64,000 nt of DNA from the NCBI RefSeq assembly GCF_910592395.1, contig NC_088312.1, forward strand, positions 22,017,292-22,081,291, written 5' to 3'. Position 1 is the stretch's first letter; each line of letters starts with the position of its first letter. The position numbers were made by a program, and so were the translations under genes. The stretch is from Lineus longissimus. Its lineage: Eukaryota; Nemertea; Pilidiophora; Heteronemertea; Lineidae. The notes under the pieces are model-generated. The model was not told the DNA's origin and searched no databases. It was given only the letters and a program-made list of their open reading frames with translations. Positions 10,266 to 20,215 of the stretch are shown one piece after another.

Positions 10266-12882
10266 ATGCGTGGGATAAACTCTCACAGTCCAATTCCGAA
10301 GACGCCGTATGCACATCCAGTCGGTCTTGTCTTCGAGACTCCCGAAACATACAAAGGTAAGTGTCTACATCCTGTATTTATCAGCAAGTTTTAACATAAC
10401 TTGCCAAGGATCAGAGATTTTTCAGTGAGATTTAAGACATCTTGCTAGGCATCAGATTTATCAGCGAGATTTAAGATATCTTGCTATTGATCGGTATAAT
10501 TGCATGATTTTAGATTCTCATATTTTTAAGGTTCAAGAAGTCTACAGGAATACAAGCTTGGAGAGGACAGGTTGCAGATCTTGGATTTTCATGGACTTGG
10601 GGATGACTACGAATGATTGTAGTTGAGGTAGGTCAAGGTAGGTGTCTAGATCCTGTATTTATCAGCAAGTTGTAACATAACTTGCCAAGGATCAGAGATT
10701 TTTCAGTGAGATTTAAGACATCTTGCTAGGCATCAGATTTATCAGCAAGATTTAAGATATCTTGCTAGTGATCGGTATAATTGCATGATTTCAGATTCTC
10801 ATATTTTTAAGGTTCAAGAAGTCTACAGGAATACAAGCTTGGAGAGGACAGGTTGCAGATCTTGGATTTTCATGGACTTTGGGATGACTACGAATGATTG
10901 TAGTTGAGGTAGGTCAAGGTAGGTGTCTAGATCCTGTATTTATCAGCAAGTTTTAGCATAACCTGCCAAGGATCAGAGATTTTTCAGTGAGATTTAAGAC
11001 ATCTTGCTAGGCATCAGATTTATCAGCGAGATTTAAGATATCTTGCTAGTGATCGGTATAATTGCATGATTTCAGATTCTCATATTTTTAAGGTTCAAGA
11101 AGTCTATTGGAATACAAGCTTGGAGAGGACAGGTTGCAGATCTTGGATTTTCATGGACTTGGGGATGACTACGAATGATTGTAGTTGAGGTAGGTCAAGG
11201 TAGGTGTCTCGATCCTGTATTTATCAGCAAGTTTTAGCATAACCTGCCAAGGATCAGAGATTTTTCAGTGAGATTTAAGACATCTTGCTAGGCATCAGAT
11301 TTATCAGCGAGATTTAAGATATCTTGCTAGTGATCGGTATAATTTTGCATGATTTCAGATTCTCATATTTTTAAGGTTCAAGAAGTCTATAGGAATACAA
11401 TCTTGGAGAGGACAGGTTGCAGATCTTGGATTTTCATGGACTTGGGGATGACTACGAATGAATGATTGTAGTTGAGGTAGGTCAAGGTAGGTGTCTAGAT
11501 CCTGTATTTATCAGCAAGTTTTAGCATAACTTGCCAAGGATCAGAGATTTTTCAGAGCGATTTAAGACATCTTGCTAGGCATCAGATTATCAGCGAGATT
11601 TAAGATATCTTGCTAGTGATCGGTATAATTGCATGATTTCAGATTCTCATATTTTTAAGATTCAAGAAGTCTACAGGAATACAGGGAAGTAGGCTGTTAT
11701 GGATATCAGATAGTGGTCTCCCTGGCATCTGCTTGCAATTTTTGTTGACACTCCACCACGATCTCAAGGACCTGGCTTTATCAATGATATGTCCGCAAGG
11801 GGAGAGCGGGGGAAGGGTGGCAGAGCCAGTCACCCCCGTGGGAGCAAGATTCCTGAAAGGATGTCTTTGGAAAGGGAAGCATTTGTTTGCCATTAAACAC
11901 AAGATTGAGGACAGGTTGCGGATCTTGGATTTTCATGGACTAGGGGATGACTATGAATGATTGAAGTTGAGATAGGTCAAGGAGATGTCTTGATCCCGTA
12001 TTTTTCAGTTGGTTTTAAGATAACTTGCTAAGGATCAGAGATTTTTCAGCGAGATTTAAGACATCTTGCCAGGCATCAGATTTATCAGCAAGATTTGAGA
12101 TATCTTGCTAGTGATCGGTATAACTGCATGATTTCAGATTCTCATATTTTTAAGGTTCAAGAAGTCTACAGGAATACAAGCTTGGAGAGGACAGGTTGCA
12201 GATCTTGGATTTTCATGGACTTGGGGATGACTTGAGGTAGGTCAAGGCTAAGATCTCACGATCCCGTATTTATCAGCAAGTTTTAGCATAACCTGCCAAG
12301 GATCAGAGATTTTTCAGCGAGATTTAAGACATCTTGCCAGGCATCAGATTTATCAGCAAGATTTGAGATATCTTGCTAGTGATCGGTATAACTGCATGAT
12401 TTCAGATTCTCATATTTTTAAGGTTCAAGAAGTCTACAGGAATACAAGCTTGGAGAGGACTGGTTGCGGATCTTGGATTTTCATGGACTTGGGGATGACT
12501 TTGAATGATTGTAGTTGAGATAGGTCAAGGTAGGTGTCTCGATCCTTGGATCAGCTTGGACACTGAATGATACACAGTCTGGTTTTTTTCGATGCCATTG
12601 ATTGATTATGTGATTGAAGTAAGATGCCTTTTTGCTACGCCACCTATACATTCAAGAACATCGAAAGGAGGAATCAACAAGAATGTACAGAGGAGATTTC
12701 CTGCCAAGTCTTGCTGAGGATTCTGTTATGAATTGATTGTGTCATTCTCATTGTAATATTTTAAAGGTACAACAAGCCCTGATCAGGATACGCTGAAAAC
12801 TACCGACGAGTGTCAAATCACTTCCGTAAGGGAGAAACTTAATGAACGAACTCTCCGCGCTTACACCAACGCGTCACATTGA
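10266..12882 (+). CDS. Candidate small two-exon gene of unknown function
   Basis: I propose exon 1 at 10266-10356 (ATG with A at -3, ending ACAAAG before GTAAGTG) and a terminal exon at 12767-12882 (after TTTTAAAG, ending TGA). The join is in phase and encodes 67 residues, from MRGINSHSPIPKTPYAHP through the join ETYKGTTSPDQD to AYTNASH. I do not recognise the protein. Seven repeat modules in the intron offer alternative terminal exons with the same acceptor phase; the first gives 27 residues after the join, ending GLGDDYE. The acceptors end in AAG, which is less usual, but a CHMP1B intron in this window appears to use one too. BEL copy B abuts its 5' side, so the true 5' end may be displaced. 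This is inference only. Confidence 0.3.
10357..12545 (+). repeat. Tandem array, seven ~280-bp exon-intron modules
   Basis: The sequence starting GTTCAAGAAG recurs at about 10531, 10812, 11093, 11375, 11658 (as ATTCAAGAAG), 12152 and 12422. The period is about 280 bases, except near 11.68-11.91 kb, where one copy holds about 210 extra bases. Each unit carries an acceptor-like TTTTTAAG, a ~107-base exon-like segment, a donor-like CAAG/GTAGGT and about 170 bases of intron-like sequence. That last part contains three related ~39-base subrepeats (type TTATCAGC...CTTGCT...GATC). The 27-residue frame is open in copies 1, 2, 3 and 7, stopped in copy 4, and altered at the end in copy 6. In the long copy 5 only its 3' half is kept. 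Confidence 0.85.
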
Positions 12883-14926
12883 TACAGAGCAGGATGATGC
12901 TCTTGTTTCAGTAAATGTAATGTAATGTAATGCAACGCTACAATTTGTTAGGCAAAATGTTTGTTCAAAATTGTGATTTATCAACATGTTTGAAGATCAC
13001 CTGTATGTATATCACCTGTATGTAGATCACCTGTATGTATTTGACAATGCAATACCGCACATAATCTTGCACTGTGGCCCAGTGTGTTTTGTACCTTTGA
13101 AACTAATGTAATTCAAACCTTTCAAGCCTGAATGCTCTTGGGACCCCTTTCCCGTTCTCAAATAGTCTGTGTACTATTTGAATTAAATTAGCTGCTAAAG
13201 TCAATTGATAAATTTATCATTCAATACAGTGTCATCTTCCTTAGCCCCGTCTAGGCATATAAATCTTCTATCAATTTCAGTTGTTTTTTAATATTTTTGT
13301 CGCGATATCTTTTTGAATTTACAGTTTTTTTCCTTTAGTGGTACATGTTGGTCATTTTAGCTAGATTAGAGGTGGGTTAGGCCTACGAGGTTCTGATAGC
13401 AGTTTATTTCATGACTGGCAGTTAGTGCCGTCATCCGTAGCCACTTCTAGTGTAGCCGTTAGTGATAGGATGGAGACCAGCGAGTTTAGTAGGTGTAGGC
13501 GCAACGTATCTAAGGTTAGACACTCACTGGTCTTTATCTCCAGGAAGATGACACACTCGGGGGGGGGGGGGGGGGGGTTACCATGGCCAAGCTGAAATAC
13601 AACCTTCTCACTCGAACTTGGACCCAGTTGTTCGGTTTCATTGGGAAAGTTTTATATCAGATTTTAACTCTTTGAACGTAAACCGATGCTCGGTGATCAT
13701 GCTGTGTCATTTAGCACAGGGCTTGAAAGGTTTAAAACATTCATCTCTCATAAAAAGTGTGAGTTTATGGTCATGGCCTGCAAAGGCAATCGCTTTTTTG
13801 CACCTGTTTTTTCTTGTTTATAAAATGTAAAAAGTATGATGTAAATAATGAAGTAAAAAATGTATTATTTAATAAGAAAATAGACTCATTTAAGTTATTT
13901 ATATATTTTGTTATGGTTCAATGAATATGTAGTTACAGGCCCCCACTGTAAACCCACCCAGGAGCTGTCCAGGCGTTCAATATGGTGGCACCAGCAGAAT
14001 CTGTCATAAGCACTGTCCCCTACTGTAAATCCACCCAGGAGCTGTCCAAGCGTTCAATATGGTGGCACCAGCAGAACCTGTCCTAAGCACTGTCCCCTAC
14101 TGTAAACCCACCCAGGTGCTGTCCAAGCGTTCAATAATGGCGGCACCTTGTACTCGCCTGTTCAAGGGCCTCACTAGCCAGTGAAACAAGGTCCACTTTG
14201 CCCCCCCCCCCTCAATGGTTCTATGGACAGAAGCCATTTCTGAGGATAGTGCCATCTTCTGTGACCTAGGGACCGAGTCACCACCCTCGGCTCAGTTTGG
14301 CTTCATTAGACAAGATACGTCCACTCCGTGGGGAGTTTAGCCTATTTTTGCGAGTGCCAATATTCTTGGTTCATATTCATTAATTCAAAGATGTTTCTTC
14401 CATCTTATTCATTATTGATGAAAAATAACTTTTCTGAGATTTCCTCGTATGTCCATACCTTGACTCGTCAACTCTCCTTCATCTTCACACCAACGTTAAT
14501 TTACTAATATCCCAGAAGATATGAAAATGAACAATTTGATTATTGTCGGTTTTTAGTCTTTCTCATCCGGATATCGATAGTATTTTGGTTGTTGATGTCG
14601 TGAAGATTTAAATTCCAATCGAACGCGCTAGTTGTAAAACTTTACATTGTAATAAAGTCTTCTACTTGGTCATCACTGTTTCCTGAGTCAATAAATAAAG
14701 ACTTATGGATCAATTCGTCCTTCGTACAGAAGTAACGATAAGTTAGTTGAGAAAAACTGTTATTTTGTGGAGACAATGCATCCACGGTCAAGATGGAATG
14801 GTTGTGACAAAGTTTACTGTAACAAAAAAATCCGGATAAACATCGATTACTCACAGTCACGAGAAAACGACTCCTTTTATGTGTAGAAATCTTCTAATTT
14901 AGAGTATTCAGACAAACGAAGACACG
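12883..14926. other. Non-coding interval before CHMP1B
   Basis: I see no defensible gene here. It contains a (TAATG)n-like run near 12915, three copies of an ATCACCTGTATGTA motif near 13000-13045, a G homopolymer at about 13559-13577, and a 77-bp tandem repeat at 13945-14146. A CCATGGCC with good context follows the G run, but its frame closes after 28 codons without recognisable content. The promoter of the downstream CHMP1B gene should lie in the last few hundred bases; no TATA box is obvious. Confidence 0.5.
13945..14146 (+). repeat. 77-bp tandem repeat, about 2.6 copies
   Basis: The motif ACTGTAAACCCACCCAGG begins at 13945, 14022 and 14099, giving an exact period of 77. Each unit continues with GCTGTCCAAGCGTTCAATA and a run ending in GGTGGCACC or GGCGGCACC. 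Copies differ at only a few positions. No coding content is evident. Confidence 0.9.
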
Positions 14927-17900
14927 ATGGACAGTATCCTTAATAATCTCTGCGTGGTGGACTTGTTAATTTTCTTCAGATTTTGTCCAAGATGGCCCAG
15001 AGAATGATGGTGGAGTTTAGCAGATGCAAATTTCCTGTTTGAGTTCGTATGTACTTGTGTACATTGATGTACAGGCCAATACACGTATTGCACAATTGGA
15101 AGTTTTTCAGTCCTGTTTTGGACATGATCATGACAATGGTTATGGTAGTCTGTTAGGACATCTTCTAGCTTAGTATTGACTGAGACTGTCACTTCTGAAC
15201 TGTGCCTTTTAGTATCTGCTTGATTGATTGAAAATGAGAAACTCAAGTCTAATTAATTTAACTGTCACTTGACTTGTCAGTGACCATCATTGATTGACAA
15301 TGACATCATCTTGCATGGGATACATAGTCCTAGAGTAAGGTTATTAAAGATTCTTCCCTTTTTTGAAACTGACAGTGAGTTATGAAACTGACAGTTATTA
15401 TTCCTTAACCCGCATTCAGAGCAATTGTTTAATTTGAAGTTTGCCGCAAAGCAGATGGAGCGAAGTGCTAAGAAAGCTGAAAAAGATGAGAAGACGGAAA
15501 AAAATAAACTGAAAAAGGTGAGTTGTTAGTCTAGATGGCTGGTTATAAGTGTTTATACTGTACTTGTAAATAGAAGGCAGAAACACTGGCGGTAAAAGTG
15601 GCCCCTCCTTTTTGTTGCCCATACTCTGTCGCATAGTATCATGTTTATACCTGGAGTGGGGGGGGGGGGGGTGTATTAGATTGCACTTGGCACATACTTA
15701 TGTTGCACTATGACTCGGCTGCCTGCAGACAAGAGTTTGATCTGAGGACTTCAGGTCAGAGCTTCTTGGCTACCCTCCTTCACCGTCAGAGATCTGGAAA
15801 TTTTGCCAGTATCCGCAACAAAAAGTGAAGTCTTATTTATTTATTACATGTATCTTTCAGGCCATCCAAAAAGGAAACATGGAAGGTGCTAAAATATTTG
15901 CTGAAAATGCCATCCGAAAGAAAAATGAGGCTTTGAACATGCAACGAATGAGTGCAAGGGTTGATGCCGTTGCCTCGAGAGTTGAGACGGCCATTGCGAC
16001 AAAACAGGTCACAACGTCTATGGGAGGTGTTGTGAAATCGATGGAATCTGCCATGAGGTCAATGAATTTGGAAAAGGTAGGATACATGTCATGTTGCTCT
16101 TTCAGTGTTCAGGCCTCTTGATTGGCTGAAATTGACAAGATCAATGTTGTATCCTGGGCAGTTGATGGGAATTAGTTTGAAACTTATGCTGGCATTGCTA
16201 AAACCAATGTTTGTAGGCCTATATATGCTTAAATTCGCTAGCGGAATTAAAAAAGCTATTCATCAGGGACATTGCCTCGCATCCTATGTGCGGTGGCTTT
16301 TGGCAGCCGAAAGTTTGAAAAAAACTTCAAGGTTAGCGTCAAAATTGATCACCCAATGTCCAACTTTGCTTCCATTGTGATTTACAGACACCGGCAATTC
16401 AGTGCTGAAAGTTTTTCAAATCAGATGCAAGAAGCCACATTAGTACTTTTTGATTTCTCTCCTTAAGATTTCGAAACTTATGGACAAATTTGAGACGCAG
16501 TTTGAGCACCTGGATGTCCAATCACAAGTGATGGAGAATACCATGTCTGCCACGTCAACACTCAACGCTCCTCAGGCCTCTGTCGATGCATTGATGATGC
16601 AAGTCGCAGATGAAGCAGGGTGAGTACTGTCTGCGTATCTTTAGATATTGATACTGCAGAGCTCCAAATTTACCATATTTTTGCCAACAATATCCCAATA
16701 TTTTTGCAAACAATATCCCATTCCGAATTTTGAGATGCTTGCCAGATAGCTGTCCTAGAGAGATCTACCCATAGGAGTTTTGTGGTTACCGTGGAATCCT
16801 TTGGCCAGTAATCATCTCTGTTCTGAAGAGCCCTAGAGTTTTGTGGTCACTTAACACCTTCAGCGCCGAACCACGTAGATCTACGTGGCCCAAATCCCCC
16901 CTCTTTGAGCTGGTTATGGGAGTCTCATGGACTTCATGAAAGAACTAAGCCATCGCCAAGCTAAGAACTAAGCCATCGCCATCTTCAGGGAAAGGTAGGA
17001 ACTGAAAATACCGTGAAAATACCGTTTGGTCTTTTCAGTTCCTACGTTGCCCTGAAGATGGCGGTGGCGTAGTTAACTTTAAATGACTTCATGAAAGGAC
17101 TACGCCATCGCCATCTTCAGGGCAAGGCAGTTCCTACTTTGCCCTGAAGATGGCGACCAGTATGCCTCTCTGTACTGAAGAGCCCTAGAGTTTTGTAGTC
17201 ACTTAAGTGTCCTTTCACCAGTATTCCTCTCTGTTCTGAAGCATGGGCCCAATATCTTGTCTGCTCTCAGAAATATTTTCAAGCATAGAAAGATCCAAAT
17301 GGTTTCCAATGCTTCAATGATGCTTCTTTTTTACCAATTCTCTCTTTTTTATTTTCAGTCTCGAGTTGAACATGGATTTGCCGTCATCATCCTCCGCTTC
17401 AATAGGAACAGCCACAGCAGCATCTCATGAGCAGGTAGGTTGACACTTAAGGGTATTGGGGGGAGGAGGTCAGAAATGAGACAAAGTTTGAATAGCATCC
17501 CGCGAAGATGACGTCACTGCAGCTGCTGCCCTCTATTTCCCCATCGCTGAATTACAGGCAATGTCGGACAAACATGCGGTTTCGTAATGGATTCAGGCTT
17601 TCTAACTAGGGCAGTTAGATTCAATCTGGCACATGTCCGAGTGTTGGAAATACTACATAATTGTTCTGAATATTTCTCTCTCTGACTCTATGGTATCATT
17701 CATGCTAAAAACAATGCAGGGTCAAAGATAATTGACTTAGAAATAAGCTCAAATGCGTAGAAATAAGTGTCGACGTCCGACTGTCACGTGACTAAAACGT
17801 CATCAATATCTTATGCAAATGACCTTGTGAGCTATAAATAGTAACTTCGCGGAATGCTATAATGAGATAAATGCTCTTCGTTATAGTGATATCAATGCAG

Positions 17901-18460
17901 AAAGGTAATTTAGGCAAGTGGGGATCCACTCTACATTTGGAGAAGTCCATTCGCATGTTGCATACCAGTATCGTTAGCCTCATAGCATAATTGCCTAACT
18001 CATATTAATTTTGAAGGTTTTGAGAAAAATTAAAGAACATTTTTTTCAGACAACGCTTAGGAAATTTTTATTCGAACTTTAACAAAAACTTATAACAGAT
18101 GTCTCAACATTTTTAAAACCATTAAATAAGTAAACAATGCTTGAAGACACAGAAAAGTGACATAGACTTAAATTTTCACATTTTGGCCAAAATATGACTT
18201 AGGCAATTATGCTATGAGGCTAACGACATGTAAGATAACGTGGCACAATTATAGCCTATGTGTGCTGCCAGTTGTTTCTACACTTTAGTTGCTGTTATTG
18301 TACCACTCTACCTTACTTCCTGAGTAAATGATGATGAAGAAAACTTTAAAGGATTTCCTTGTAGAATCAATAATTGTGGTTCAATAAAACGTTATCTTGG
18401 CTTTGTTAATTTCAGGATGAGTTGTCACAGAGACTGGCCAAGCTACGCCAGGATTCCTAA
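14927..18460 (+). CDS. CHMP1B: Charged multivesicular body protein 1b (ESCRT-III)
   Basis: ESCRT-III subunit that helps constrict and cut membranes in multivesicular body sorting, cytokinesis and related events; its C-terminal helix recruits MIT-domain proteins such as VPS4 and spastin. Exons: 14927-14933, 15420-15517, 15861-16076, 16468-16619, 17359-17434, 18416-18460. They join in frame to 197 residues, matching family length (196-199). The basic N-terminal helices (QLFNLKFAAKQMERSAKK) are followed by NMEGAKIFAENAIRKKNEAL, MSARVDAVASRVETAI and ISKLMDKFETQFEHLDVQ. The end DELSQRLAKLRQDS fits the MIM1 pattern. Residues such as KGNME, GGVVKSM and ADEAGLELNM fit CHMP1B better than CHMP1A. Exon 1 codes only Met-Asp plus one base and is the least certain; exon 4 follows an AAG acceptor. 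Confidence 0.93.
16972..17158. repeat. Two adjacent inverted repeats (foldback) in CHMP1B intron 4
   Basis: GCCATCTTCAGGG...AGGAACTGAAAA (near 16974-17008) is followed after about 25 bases by the reverse complement TTTTCAGTTCCTAC...CCCTGAAGATGGC (17033-17062). A second, tighter copy lies at about 17100-17158, with the same CGCCATCTTCAGGGCAAG arm and its complement. The sequence ACTTCATGAAAG precedes both. They look like a duplicated foldback element and not coding sequence. Confidence 0.85.
17971..18226. mobile_element. MITE-like element with ~36-bp terminal inverted repeats
   Basis: The left end reads TCGTTAGCCTCATAGCATAA and continues to 18006. The right end (18191-18226) is its reverse complement with about one mismatch over ~36 bases. 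The 184-base interior is AT-rich and has no coding potential. A clear target duplication is not visible. It lies in CHMP1B intron 5. The size and inverted ends suggest a non-autonomous DNA transposon; the superfamily is unknown. Confidence 0.85.
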
Positions 18461-20215
18461 GATGGTGCTCTACTTAAAAGACCCTGCAGATTAGAAGGAC
18501 TTTGTATAAAGCGACATTAATTTTACCAAGAATTGATAAAGACGAGTCTTTAGTGATTCTTGATTTTACACGTAGAAAATACTGTAAGCTGTCAAAGTTT
18601 ACCTCCAACATCTTTGCTAACATGTTTTGATATTGCATGCTTCATAAAGTTTGCAAATCCGTGGGAAAAAAATGATACTGCAGGTTGTTCATTTTGACCC
18701 TTGTTTGATTAATTCATTTGCGGAGGTAAGATTTCCTGAGAAATTTCACTGTTGGCAGTTGGACTAAAAAATGGAGCATATGTACATATACTGATTGAAT
18801 ATGGTGTAAAATCCACTGGTGTGTTTGATTGTAGTTACATTAAGGTGGTAATTGTTCATTGTAGTTACACTAGGGGAGGACGTGATTTTGACTCCTTTTT
18901 CGACTGTATAGTTATGGTAAATGAACAAGTCAATTTGAGTTTATTGAGCGGGACTGAAAGAGGTTAGAAATCATCACATCCACCAGGTATTAATATGTAA
19001 AGAGCAAGCTCTAGTGAACTCACACAACTGTATGTCCTAGCAGACGGTTTTTAAATACATGATGTCCCACACCCGCACTTCAGTGGCGCCGGTGTGAATA
19101 AATCTACTTGTGTGAATGGTCAATAGCTCATGACGTCATGAAAGAATTGCGTCACGGGGAAGGAAACAATGGGATTCACGTCCGACGTCGTAACTGTGGG
19201 TGCGGCGCGTCATGAATGCAGGATCGGCCAACGCGCGGCCCATATGGAATGCGACAAACTGTACCGGAACCAGAATTGTCATGGGTCTGCACAAATTTTT
19301 TCAGATTCGATGGACATGATGGATATATGAATTTTGTTTACACTTTACATACAGTGTATACATACGTCACCATTACACTCACTACGTTGTGTGAGTTATT
19401 AATTCTAATGTAAATATTTGGCATTGATTATCAGGTGTGTTCATGTCAGTGACTTGCAACTGGTAGTTTTCAAGCTTTCATTTACTGGACTCAACAGAAG
19501 TACATGTAGATAACTCTAATGTGAGCCTAGCATGAAGAGTGACTTGCAGTCTTATTCATGTGAATGCCCTGGTTTGTACCTTTCAAGAGTGACGATCAGG
19601 TCAATCCTTTTCTGTGGGGGCTTGTCTGGCACTGATGATGGTGACTACATATCTATGAGAGGAGTCTTTAAATGTTTTCACTGTGGTATCCATAGCAAGT
19701 ATGGTTTGATGATTCTAAGAATTAGATCAATTTAATGGCATAAGATGGCACTGCCATCAGCACAGTTTGAAACGAAGGGATTTTGTGTGATATACATTTA
19801 CACCAAGTCTATGGATATTGCTGTAAAAGAAAGGATAGCTTAGCTTGAAGCATCATTCTAAGAAAGAAATTTGAAGAAAGATTTTGGGGTTGGTCCGTAG
19901 GGAACTGTAACTGCATGAAGTGTAATATATATTCTTGTACATAGATGTTTGTATTTATCAAAACAATAAAAGGGTGTGGCTGGGTAGAAAGATTGGCCAG
20001 TCATGCCAGTGTTGGCTTTGAACCTGCCTTTATAGATTTATGCTCATTGATGCGAAAGGTGTTTGCAAAACAATGTAGTTAGTTGTCTGTCACATGTCAT
20101 ATGAGCAAATGCACTCCTGTCATGGACCATAATGAAGTTGAGGGCGAGATGTCCTCTTTATCTCGGTTCAGAACTGTACTAAATTGTATCAATAAAATTT
20201 ATTATAACAATTCAT
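18461..20215 (+). other. CHMP1B 3' untranslated and downstream region
   Basis: No further coding exon is evident after the CHMP1B stop. Two AATAAA signals occur on the plus strand at 19965-19970 and 20191-20196, so the 3' UTR could run about 1.5-1.75 kb. The stretch at 19,040-19,215 is more GC- and CpG-rich and contains a palindromic TGACGTCA (CRE-type) near 19131; it might hold a separate regulatory element. Short open frames here show no recognisable domain. Confidence 0.45.
20191..20196 (+). terminator. Candidate CHMP1B polyadenylation signal
   Basis: A canonical AATAAA on the coding strand of CHMP1B, followed by AT-rich sequence. An alternative AATAAA lies at 19965-19970. The choice between them is not resolvable from sequence. 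Confidence 0.4.

Noticed and set aside
10152-10394. Plus-strand 80-codon frame as a single-exon gene
   Set aside because: It starts with TTG and runs through a perfect GTAAGTG donor; I kept only the ATG-started part as a candidate exon.
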